DNA from: Sipunculus nudus
Lineage: Eukaryota; Annelida; Sipuncula; Golfingiida; Sipunculidae
NCBI GenBank assembly: GCA_026874595.1
Contig: CM049311.1
Location: 10,757,676 to 10,821,675 of the forward strand
DNA: 64,000 bases
Reading direction: 5' to 3'
The position numbers and the translations under genes were made by a program. Shown here in pieces: positions 11,717-22,597 of the stretch. Numbering within the stretch: position 1 is the stretch's first letter; every line of letters starts with the position of its first letter. The notes under the pieces were generated by a model. That model made no database searches and was not told where the DNA came from. It was given only the letters and a program-made list of their open reading frames with translations.

Positions 11717-14700
11717 ATGTTTAGGTTGAGGAATTACGCATTTTTGGTGTTCATTTTATCTGTGTTGACTGCAACATGGGCTATTGCTATGTCGTCATGG
11801 AAACAGGAAGACTTTCCCAACCCCCGGCGTGACGTCAACAGCTGCGGCCGAGGTGGGAAAAAATCCTGGGTTTGCGACCCCAACCAAATCTTGACCCCGG
11901 GTCAAGGTAGGCATAGTGTAGTTATGTTATATATACAACTCTATATATACAGGGCCAGGCGGAAGGTCAGTTGATTACCTTATTACATTATAAGTGATGG
12001 TTCATGATATGGTGTATGAAATATTCTTTAATATGTAAAAGAAAATTTAGGCAGGTGTTAAAGAAAATGTGTAGCACTATAGTAGTGATCGGCGAGGCTA
12101 AGTTCCAACATGCCCTCATTCCGGACTCCAGTGCATATTTTCAGGGATTCGGACTCCCGCTTGGGCTCGATTGTCATGGAAACGGGCATGTATAGGGACT
12201 TGGAGGTCAGGACTTGAAAACATTAAATAACATGTTGTCAGAGACATCAAACCCGCGCCAGGATGATCCTAAAGTAATCCGCTAATACCGACCAAGTGCT
12301 GTATTATGTTGAAACAGCCGTAGCGATTGGACAAAACCCTTCGAATAAATGGTGACTAAAAATTACATCCAAAATGTATTGGATTCTTGCTTGTAGATTT
12401 TTCCAGTCCTCCACAAAATTTCTACAAATTTTTATAAATGTTAAATAACTTTTCATAACTGTTTGCATAAATTTTCTAACAGATCGAGGGTAAAGTAAAA
12501 TGACTGTCGCCTCCTGGTGGAGGTATTATCAGGCCAAGTTCAGCAGCGATAAAGCTCTGCCACGGAAGGTATAATAGTCATACAGGAAACACCCTTCAAG
12601 TGCATATTTAAGTATTTTTATGCAAAAGAATGATCTAGATATTCTACTCTAAGTTAAGTTTATAAACCACCAGTGTCTCTGAAATATCTAATTAAGATCC
12701 GTTGTATTCTGCATTTCTTCAGGTTTTATTAACCGTACTTTAGTTATTTACTATTTAAGTATTAATCTTTGGATTAAGTATTTATGTGCAACTTACCGAT
12801 TCTATATATTAATACTCGAATTTAAGCCATAGAATGACACGGACACGGCACAATTGAGAGTGCGTCTTAAATTCCTCATTTAGCAGTATGTAGGCACCCA
12901 TGAGCAATTCTTGTGGTTTTTGGCAATTCTGTATTAAGTAGGACCTCACAAAACAAAGAATTTCTTACACTGAAACATTTTTACTCTGCCGATTGTTTCT
13001 ATTGTGTTTGAGATTAAATGAAAAATCACATTTTCATCGTTCTTCTAAAAATGGAAATAGTTGCCTAAGTAGAAACAGTAGATCTCCTTTTTTATTATTA
13101 AATAAGAGAAAACTCTTTCCAGGGGAGGCTGCTTGGAATTTATAACTTTATTTAAAACTTTTAAATTAGGTTTTAATAGATATTAAGATAGATTCATGTT
13201 CATTCTATGTTTGGCTCCAAATAGCTACCTATTTTAGAGAGAAAAAAATTCGTGTTCCAAAAAAAAAAAAAAAAAAAAATCAAGAGCACCGCAAACGTGC
13301 ATAAAATAATGAGTTTAGTGAATATCCATAAGATTTTTGGCAAGTCATCATGGTGCCACCAATGTCTGGTGACCTTTGACCTCATTAAATATGCATGGGT
13401 TTTGCTGGGAGTCGAACTTAGGCAATATGTTATATTGGTTAATATTTCGATTGAGTTTCATCAAAGTTTGCTAAAACGTTTCCGTGGCGACACAACAAAG
13501 TAGCCAAGTGACCCGTGACCTCACTGCGAGGATAATTATAACCTATATTTGAATTCGGGCGAGATAATCAGTTGGTCAGTAGTTATGCCGAGTTTCATAA
13601 AACAAAAGGACGGACCGTGGATATACCATAATATGTCCCCTTATAGACGGGCGTATAAAAACAAATGGAAGTCCGTTTTAGTTTCTCAGAGGTAAAATAT
13701 CATACCTACAATATATCTCATTTCAGCTGATTCACTAGATCTGGCGATACATGACATGATGTCAAATCTTGAGTGTCTTTGTCCGGGTTGTATCATCCCT
13801 TTCCCGGTAGGCGTCGCCTTTGTGCCCTCGATTGCAGGAAACGGGTACGTTTCAAGAGCATTTTTGAGAATTTTGGTTATGTACTGATGTTCGTTTGATA
13901 TTACTTTTAATAATTATGTACTCTTTTTCTTACTTTTTCAATATTTAATTTAAGTGATATAGACGACAATAAATAAAAATAAAAATAATAAAAGGAGGAT
14001 TCTTCATTCATTCATTTAACACTACTCTTGATGGTATATTGACGAGCGACGAAAACCTGCTTGGTCTTCAGTAATTGTTTTCACTACAATGTGAAAAATA
14101 AAACGTTAACCTATGCCTTGATAGACGTAATGTTCTGTGTGCGGAATTTCTGTGTTGGCTCCAAAACGAAGGCCAAAAAACCATACTTTGTTATATAATT
14201 TATTGCCAGGTGGCAGTACCTATATTAGATTTAGCCATGAAAACGCAGTTAGCACACTCACGACTGATCCGCATTACCGGCTGCGCAGTCTGAGAGCTTT
14301 TTTGTAAGTTTGCATGTATCTCTTTTGAATATAATATTTAAATTTTAACTAGGCGAGGATGCTAAGTGTGAGTTTTGTTAACTGTTCGTTTTCTTATTGA
14401 TTATCTGTAGTTATGAAAATGATACAGCGGAGTTTGATCCCGCGGAGTTCGCACGCCACCTCCGTGACGAGTCGTGGATGTTCGGCAATTGCTCCGATGA
14501 CGTCATAATCGTCTTTTCCCGAGACAAATCTATGGTGTGTGATATTGATAAATCCATATGTTTTTAAACTTTGTTGTTAAGCTACCCTCAATTCTTTTTC
14601 CTTTTAATTATTTGTGTTGGAGGAAGCAGTTGCCTCCATTTTCGTTATGCTGACTTTACTACTCGTAATATAAGTAGAGCAGAACCACTGAATTACGGAC

Positions 14701-17700
14701 ACTGAAGGGAGGTCATAGATTTATTGACTTACTTTCATGTGACTGCCTGTAAGTGGCCGTAAATAGGGAGTGCTCTTAGTGCAAAAAAGTTTGGCCTGGA
14801 CCCCCCTTTTTTCGGACCTCGTGACCTTTTTTTAGGTATTTCATTTATCATCCTGGGTTGGACCCCGCTTTTCCTAAATCCTGGATCCGCCCCTGACACG
14901 CTTCCTCTTAACAATATCCTGGTGTTAACTAGGCCAGGGTCCTGGCTATATTGTAGGGGTGTACATGTTATATATAATTAAACTTTCCAATGGTCATACA
15001 TTTTATTCCATAATAACCTACCCCCTCCTCAACTGACATGCCGAACCTTACTCAACCATAAATATTTACAATGACTGGTTGTTCGTTTGTTTTCTTTAGG
15101 GTAACTTATACAGCTTTTGAAGGAAATATGTTCTAATTCCCATCGATTCCAGTAAGATGAAGTATCTTCCTCTCTGTTTGATCTGTTTGAGGCAGCGCTG
15201 CCTGGGATAACATGGATTTTCTTTCTTTATATGTATAGGTGTTCACCGCTTTCGGATCAAACACCCAAGCCAAGCTGTCGACCACATGCGCCCAGAAAAT
15301 TTATGAGAACAGCCAGTCTTACTTCGTAAACTTTAGGTTTTACGAGGGGATCCACTACCTCATAGCACAATACAGGTATGTTACTAAAAAGGTAGAATCA
15401 AAGTAATATTCTCTTTAGCAATATGAGCGAAGACTAAATCTCCAATTTTAAGCGTGGAACAAATGAGCAAAGAGAACACTGACCACGTTGTTTTAAACCT
15501 GGTGCAAAATACCCCAGGTCTGAAAGATATAACCCTCAAGGATGTCCAATGGTGACACAGAATGGGACCTCCGGATAACGGCAAGAGACCTATTATCATC
15601 TGCATGACAAGCTACAGGAAGAGGACTGTGACATACAGCGTCAGAGACAAAATTAAACGGAAGATATGACAGACAAAGGGGCACATCTAGACTTTACCGA
15701 AAGAAAGGCGTATGGTGGAGGGGGGGGGGGGGGAGTCAGATTTAATGGAAACTGGAAACCTATATAAATATTTAAAGTTATGTTACATCTACATTTATTC
15801 AATTACATGTACGCAAAAAATTACGTGGGTCCAAGGATTACACTTCAGTTTATTTGGTTGGGGATACCTGCGGTAGTCTTGAAAACAACCCATGGAGGAG
15901 GACACAGTAACTTATGTTACAGTTCAAGTCTAAAACGCCATCTAGTGGGTCAACCCTCAACGAAAGTCAAACCCGTTTTACAACAGAGGGAAGGATTATT
16001 TCTTCAAAAGCTTCTGTCTTGTAAAACAGTGCGGCACATGCGTGCGTCGTACAGTGTGAAATGTGAACTGAAATCAAACCAATTTTGTATTCAGCCCGGA
16101 CCAATGAAGATCTCTCGCCGCACAACCGAGCTTGTTATTGGAATGACTGCTTGGATGGAACTGTGCATTCACAACACACCCCGCCAAGTGGCGACGAAGA
16201 TGAGCATGTTTGGCTGTCTGAGCTCCCAATACAACCTCGGGAGTACATAACTTTCGGGATCATTTTTCTGGACAGTACTCGGTCATTGCACGCACTGGAT
16301 CATCCTAAAAAGACTATACTTGTTTTTAAACCATCCTCCAAATCTAGCCACTCCAGTGAATCAAGAAACGAATCGCTCAGGCATTTTTCTTTCAATGGCA
16401 CACGTCAATTTCCGCAGCTTACTTCCCAAACTGGCCCTGGTGTTTGCAGAACCAGAACCTAACAAAACAATCGGGCTAACCGAGACATGGCTACATGGTG
16501 TCATAGAATATAGATTTAAAAGGAATAAAAGAATCATTCAGACGTGACCGAAATAATATAGGCAGCGGGGTACCTTTGTTGCTAGCGAGCGATATTTCTG
16601 TAAGTCTTAGAAATGAATTTGAATTGAATGTGTTGGAATTTATCTGGCTCTAAACCTAGTTTTTGTTTATAAAATTTTAATAATGCTTTGTACTGGTCTC
16701 GTATAGAAGAATCACCGAAGCTAGTCAAACATTTTGTCATCAAACGAATTATTATATTATCGGATGTAAACAATTATTTATCAAATGTAAGAAAAATAAA
16801 GCCCACAATCGTATATGTTATAAGTTCTGTCTTAGTTGATTTAATAACTAAACTTCTGCCTGCAAAGGTATAAGTGCTACGACATGTTTTGCATCGGGAG
16901 TGCTAACTTCATTCTGTAGTGACTATCATCCCGTCAATGTCAAGCTAAAGACTAGATCAAGTAAATTAACGAATCACGAGAGACTGAAATTGTGTCATAT
17001 TGAAAGAAACATTCTCAGTGTAGAACTTTCATAATGAAAAGAATTAAATGGATGTTTATCAAATGAAAAATAAAATATTTTGTAGTTGTATTTACTGACA
17101 CTTACTGATTGATAGTACCCAACTGAAGAGCACGAGGACGGCATACGGATCCTCCCTGGATCCTCCCAATGTCTATTTGAAAAAAAAAATAATGAGGACA
17201 AGAAATCTTATGCAGTATTTTGCAAAACGGAAAAATTAACTGGAAAAAAATTTAAACGGTTAAAATCTGGTAATTTACTATATAAGAATATCAACGACTA
17301 AATTCGTGACTGGTGAAATAAATAAAATTTATGGTGAGGAAACTGTAACGCTAGAATTGTAGTGAAAATAGTATAAAATCAATTATAGGAATGGACAACT
17401 TCCAGATTTATCAAGCTATCAAATCTGTCGAGGGAAGCATTGCGGATACAGACAAAACAACACCCTTTAATTACTGCTGTGTTTGGTACCCTGAGCTTCA
17501 AGAAAAGACAACAGTAAACCTACCTGATCTAAATAAAAAAAGTTTTAAAATAAACTGACGTAAATGCTTAAATTTCAATTTTAGGTAAAGAAAATAGTCC
17601 AGATTAATTTAGTCACAATATATTGAAAATGAGTGGACTTTTTATCACAAAATCTCTCTGTAAGATACTCAGTACATCTCATGAAAGTAAGATCTTTTAG

Positions 17701-18508
17701 ATTGACGGTAAGAAGCGAATGTTACATTGATTCACCAAAAGGTTGTAAACTAAGTGTCCAAACATCGTCTCAATTTCTCTACTCAGGAAAGTTATTTGAA
17801 CATGATTTTACTTACTGGCTGCAAATAAAGAAAAAGTTAGGGTCAGGTCTGAGTACAAACCAAATGAATCTTCTGTTAACCAGTTTGGTGAATTGTGCAA
17901 CGAAATCACAGAATCTTCAGACCAGGAACAAATTGCGAACCTTTTAGCTTTCGAGGCCTCCAAGGGTTTTACAGAGCATGGCAAGATGGATTAATGTATA
18001 AATCAGAATATGTATATGGATCTATTTCATTATGACGTATACATGTTTGATGTATTTTACTAAAAATATGAAAATATGAAATATCAATAAAAATTGATAT
18101 TTATTTTTCTCTGCATACCTTTAGTATGTAATAATCTGATTCTTATGATAGTAAAGTTAACGATTCCGGTAAATTGATAAATAAAAGAAATATTATTAGT
18201 GTTATATTATGTGATGCAAAACGGTTTCTGAATTATTTTCTTATTGAAGACATCGATGAAATTAAAAGCAAAATGAAATTTAATCTTTATTTTATTTTAA
18301 CAGGGATGTGTTGACTGGTGAAAAACAATGTCAGACAGAGTCAGAGGGAGGGTTTGACGTGACGCCAGTTATAGCGGCCATACTGGTCGTCGGTTTAATT
18401 TTCGTCGGCTGTTTATTTTTCGTCGCCTGTGGAGGGGTAGCGTGGTGGGTCTCTAAGAGGAGAGTCAAGGGCCCTGCTGACGGAAGCGCCGGAGGAGATG
18501 ACGGATAA
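11717..18508 (+). CDS. MOLO1/TPM-domain single-pass membrane protein, complete copy 2 (six exons, 286 aa)
   Basis: Exons are 11717-11906, 13727-13844, 14217-14303, 14411-14534, 15239-15375 and 18304-18508. All have AG/GT borders and compatible phases, summing to 861 bases with a TAA stop. Residues 1-24 form a signal peptide. Residues about 28-218 are the extracellular domain: a SWKQEDFPNP start, the Cys43 and Cys53 pair before DPNQIL, a VGVAFVP strand, W-M-F-G-N-C with DDVIIVFS, then VFTAFGS and the closing Y-E-G-I-x-Y-L-I. This order matches MOLO1 (TPM-type) proteins such as nematode MOLO-1, which binds and enhances levamisole-sensitive acetylcholine receptors. Residues 238-268 form one transmembrane helix, then SKRR and a short Gly/Asp tail. 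The start was chosen because the ATG begins a clean signal peptide. In exon 3 the second of two AGs (14215-14216) is required, because the first would give a stop. The receptor-partner role is family knowledge, not shown here. Confidence 0.87.
14788..14896. mobile_element. 3' half of the GCGGATCCAGG MITE, in intron 4
   Basis: The block reads 'tggcctggaccccc' to 'aatcctggatccgcccct' and matches the right half of the elements at 9769-9966 and 42912-43106. The left end is missing. Confidence 0.7.
15900..18060 (+). pseudogene. Decayed non-LTR retrotransposon (CR1/Jockey-like) in intron 5 of copy 2
   Basis: At 16395-16520 the + frame contains AHVNFRSLLPKL and then IGLTETWLHGVI, the typical N-terminal endonuclease pattern of CR1/Jockey-type LINEs (N-x-RSL-x-x-K, then TETWL). 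At about 17943-17985 a degraded copy of the RT block seen in copy 1 (DASKAFERVWH) reads as EASKGF. Frames are broken by stops throughout. It is at the same place as the relic at 4040-5480 and so is the same ancestral insertion. Confidence 0.72.
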
Positions 18509-18604
18509 CGGTGGTGATGATGGTAGAGACGGAGACTATGATTCATCAACATGAATTCTTATGCCCCATCTAATATGTCATTGGCATATACCGCTTTTCA
18601 ATTC

Positions 18605-18610
18605 AATAAA
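18605..18610 (+). promoter_or_regulatory. Polyadenylation signal AATAAA of MOLO1-like copy 2
   Basis: A canonical hexamer lies about 97 bases after the stop, followed by a T-rich run. The aligned site in copy 1 is AATGAA. Confidence 0.6.
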
Positions 18611-18695
18611 GCATGTTTTTTACCGTAATTGATGTCGTTTTATAAACAGTTCTTCGCAAAAGTCACGTTCAGAGACTACCGACTGACATATATAT

Positions 18696-19363
18696 CAAGG
18701 TTGGGGCCAGGTACAAGTGAAAGTACCTAGGTACAGGTACAGGTACTTGTGAACTGGCCAGGTACAGGTACAGGTACTGGTACTTGATTTTCACAGAGTA
18801 CCTAGTTACAGGTACAGGTACTTTAGAAAATACCTAGGTACAGGTACAGGTACATTTATTTCAGTATCACTTCAAAGCCGTTTTCACGGATAATAATAGC
18901 TGCATAAATTCAGGTATATGCAAGTTTACATGCCTTTTTTCTATAAAACAATAATGAAGTCATTTGCTAAAGTATATTTATTAGAACTCATTGTCTTTAT
19001 GGCACCATACATTCACAAACATGATATGCAAGTCAATTAAGTACAAGAAGTACAGTTTCATTTACATGTGGCTACTGTCATTGCATTTAACAAACATCAC
19101 ACGTTCAAAGTTGACTTCTGTAAGGAAAGGTAACCAAATTAAATACTAAAAAAGAAAAAAAGAAGAAAAAAAACCCCTGAAAATATGAAAATGTACCTGG
19201 AATACCTGGTACCAGGTGCAGGTACTTTAGTTCCAGGTAGAGGTATAGGTACTAGGTACTTCCTTTTCATGACCGGTAGGTACAGGTACAGGTACAGGTA
19301 CTCTAAAATGAGTATCTAGGTATAGGTACAGGTAAAGATACAAATACCTGGCCCCAACCCTTA
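18696..19363. mobile_element. hAT-like MITE with subterminal GGTACA arrays
   Basis: The ends are inverted copies: 'aaggttggggccaggta' at the left and 'tacctggccccaaccctt' at the right. Inside each end is an array of GGTACA/GGTACT hexamers (about 18710-18860 and 19195-19345). The middle 330 bases are AT-rich with no coding frame. The flanks are ATATATAT on both sides, formally an 8-base target duplication, though TA-richness weakens this. The GGTTGGGGC-type end suggests hAT. Confidence 0.8.
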
Positions 19364-19431
19364 TATATATATTTGTACAAGACATCTGTATGACTGTATC
19401 TTCATTCACCTATCACCAGTTGTGATATATA

Positions 19432-19433
<2 letters not shown>

Positions 19434-19496
<63 letters not shown>
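19434..19496. repeat. (TA)n microsatellite
   Basis: About 31 TA units end exactly where the next element begins. Confidence 0.96.
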
Positions 19497-19500
<4 letters not shown>

Positions 19501-20285
19501 ACAGAACCTAATATAAACAGATCACGTATGCGTGATGAACATAAATTTTGTTATGGAGATAAAAAAAAAAGATTCTGTAACACTAGGCAGCGGGAAATGT
19601 CTAGGGGAATGAATAGGAGGTTAGTGGTTTTTTTGTTAATAAATAACTTTAATTTATTCTTAAAAGAACCCTAACATTAGAGTACACTAAATCATTACAA
19701 TTACACACTACAATGACAGTATAACATCAAATCAATATAATCACACAGCCTAATAAACAAAGTGCACAGTACCTGGATACCATCACCGCCACAGCGACAA
19801 GTTCTTTAAAAGTATACTCTCGGAGAAATACTGTCCAAAGCTCTTGTAACAATCCAGAAAGTAAACTTGAGGCAGGCAGCATTAAATTGTATAGAGTTTG
19901 TAAAAGTAGAATCCCTGAAATTACTGGACAGGTCCCACAAACTGACATACACACGCCTCTCACTTCTCTCTCGGTTTAAAACAGAGCCCCCTATTTATAA
20001 CTTCTCACCCCAAGCCGAGAATTTTCCACTTCTCGATCAGTCTAAAGAATTCAACACAACACACAATAAACACGCGATACAGGAATCATCTAGAAAAACA
20101 TCGCTGTGTCTCTACATATTAGAGTTCACACGTTTGCTCGGCAAGGCGAGAAAGCCCCAAGCTAGCATGACAACGAGAGTTCAACCAGTACGGATTAAAC
20201 AGAAAATGAAATACGCGGCCAGACACGGGCGCTACAACACGAGTACGCCCATGGCACACAAAAAAAGGGCACCTGTAACCTGTAA
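19497..20285. mobile_element. Dispersed element R2 (GTTACAG ends), copy 1
   Basis: It is homologous over its length to 41707-42589: 'cactaggcagcg', 'gaaatgtctaggggaatga', 'cccacaaactgac', and 'cacctgtaacctgt' at the right. The termini are short inverted repeats of GTTACAG type. It is flanked by (TA)n on both sides. A 'ctatttataacttctcaccc' block, read on the - strand, is TATA-box-like, so a solo LTR in - orientation is an alternative to a non-autonomous DNA element. The long + frame inside (19867-20529) has no protein-like features and is not conserved in the other copy. Confidence 0.7.
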
Positions 20286-20619
20286 TATATATATATGTGT
20301 GTATGTGTGGGGTTGTGTAACAAGTGTATTCGGCATCCTGTGCTGCACAAAACTAATATGTATAACCGCATTAATCTACGTTTTTGCTTCCTGCATATTT
20401 TCGTATCCGCTGGTTTACCTTTTTACGAAGACTGATAAATTTACGGTTTTCCTTTTTTTTTCATTTTTTTCACTCACATCCGTTTCAATGTTTTCTTTGC
20501 AGCTAATACATGACAGTATCAACTTCTGAATGATATCAATCTTTGTTTAATCTATTTGAAAACACCTTCTATCCATATAATTCGTAATTTCAAATGTTGT
20601 ATCACATTCTGTCAAAAGC

Positions 20620-21300
20620 ATCTGCATAAACATCATCAGTTCCGTTTATATACATAAGTGGCTTGTTGTCTTCTTCAACTAACTAGTAGATTTATGAATA
20701 TATGTCTTGAGTAAGTCAATCATGGCATCTTGTAAGTAGATTCCATCATTAGGGACTGTTCAGGTTTCCTGATATTACAACTGGAAGGACCCGTCTTCTT
20801 AAATTTTTACATTAGTTAAAGTTCTGGAGGATTCATAGTATCTGAAGGACTGTCATTTCGTTTATTGTTGAAGAGCACCTTTATTTGTAATGCCAGAATA
20901 ACGGCATATCTTCCCTATTCCTCCAATATATCTCACCCAATAATGTTAAATGTCTTCGTTAAAAATTGAAACACTGTCAATTAGCGAGCTTTTTAAGTCT
21001 ACTGTGATATGGTTCAAGCGATGTAGCACCAAGTTTTAGTATAACCGTGAACATTGTTTCATTTACAGCGTCTATGAAAATTAACTAAGTTCATCCTTTT
21101 GATCACATATTTAACACAGGTTCAATTATATTCATTGGTGGCTTGTTTCCTTCTTAATTTTCAGTAGTATAATTATTGGGATTAGGTCTAATATATATAT
21201 ATATATATATATATCTTCCAAAATCCTCAAATATATATATTACCAAATAATGTGAACTGTCTTCCATTAAAAATATATTAAAATATGTCACTGCAGCTTC
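20620..21300. repeat. Old degenerate local duplication
   Basis: Words around 20640-20690 and 20900-20980 ('gtggcttgttgtcttctt', 'ccaataatgttaaatgtctt') recur at 21130-21170 and 21215-21275 ('gtggcttgtttccttctt', 'ccaaataatgtgaactgtct'). A (TA)n tract at about 21190-21215 interrupts the second unit. No gene is seen. Confidence 0.5.
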
Positions 21301-21400
21301 ATTCTAAAGTGACGATACGTCTTTGTCGTAGTTTATATAACTTTGTGCACACTCGCTCTGCAGAACCTGCGTTAAAATAGGCAGGTATATAGGTTTTTTT

Positions 21401-22100
21401 AACTCAGGTGACTGAATTACAGCGATCACTCTTTGTCCGTCGTCCGTCTGTCGTGCTGTCTGTCCGTCTGTCCGTTATCAGGGCACAGATTATAACCACT
21501 GGACCCAGAAACTTCATTCTGAAAACTGATAGAGATCCATAAAAAAATCTCATCGGAAACTTGAAATTAGGTCAATGTGACCTATATTCTCCGAGCTACG
21601 GGGCTCGAAAGTACCCCCCCACACCTAGAATAATAATTGATACAAAAGCTGCAAAATCGGAATAACTAATGTATTGATTGTAAAGATTTATCAATATATG
21701 ATGATTATGGAGTGTTTTATCATTTCCTGAAGACGCATTTTTTCTCTATCTTTTTACCTTCAGATGAAGCAGTTCGTCCGTTAACAGGGAATGAATCGTA
21801 ACCGTTAGACCGAGAATTTTCTAACTGTTGTCCAAGGAGGTCCTAGGCCAGGCTCCTTGGAAACCCGAAATTAGGTCATGGTGACCCATATTTTGCGAAC
21901 TACATGCTGAAAATGGGTCAATCAAATGGGTTACAATTTGTATCCACTAGGCCTGGAATCTACTAACATTCACCCATGGAGGTTTATGAAAAATCTCATC
22001 ATATACCTGAAATAAGGTCACTGTGACCTATATTCTTTGAGCTATGGGGCTAGAAAATACCCCCCGGAATAATAAAACATTGATACAATTGATTTCCGGG
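21401..22100 (+). mobile_element. Dispersed repeat family R1, 5' part of a copy
   Basis: It starts 'actcaggtgactgaat' after a T run and carries the 'gtccgtcgtccgtctgtc' segment and two successive 'gaaattaggtca...gtgacctatattct' modules shared with 47889-48816. The 3' terminus 'catgggtcacttg' is absent, so the copy is truncated. Confidence 0.7.
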
Positions 22101-22597
22101 ACAATTGCAATTTTAAACACATATTCAGATTAAACACATTTTTCTCGACACCAACTATACTTACAGCTTACATACAGTATTTATAAAATTATTAATTCCT
22201 AAAGTTCGGGAGTTTCTTTCCAAATCACCCGATATATAAAATTGAAATCAAAATTATATACTACCATATTACGTTTCTCTTTGCATGTTGCAGTGTGTTT
22301 TCAAAAGGAAACTCTTAACCCTGATTCGGTCATTATAATGTAAGCGCACATGCCCGCTGGAACATTGATCGGCTTGAAGAGTCATTACAATAATTAGGTC
22401 ACTGGCTACAGTATAAATGCATGTTAATTTATCAAGAAAACGTGTTGGCATTTAATGTATCACAATCCAAAATTTGATCTGTTTTGACTTATGAACCTTT
22501 CAACTTTGCATTGTTTGTCAATGAACTAAATCCGACGTATATATCATATAAATAAAATCCCAGCCAGCTTCGCTTGAGTAGGTAACGTCAGTTCATC

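Noticed and set aside
19867-20529. A 220-codon open frame on the + strand
   Set aside because: It lies in and beyond the R2 element, is not conserved in the second R2 copy (41707-42589), and has a low-complexity, non-protein-like ending.
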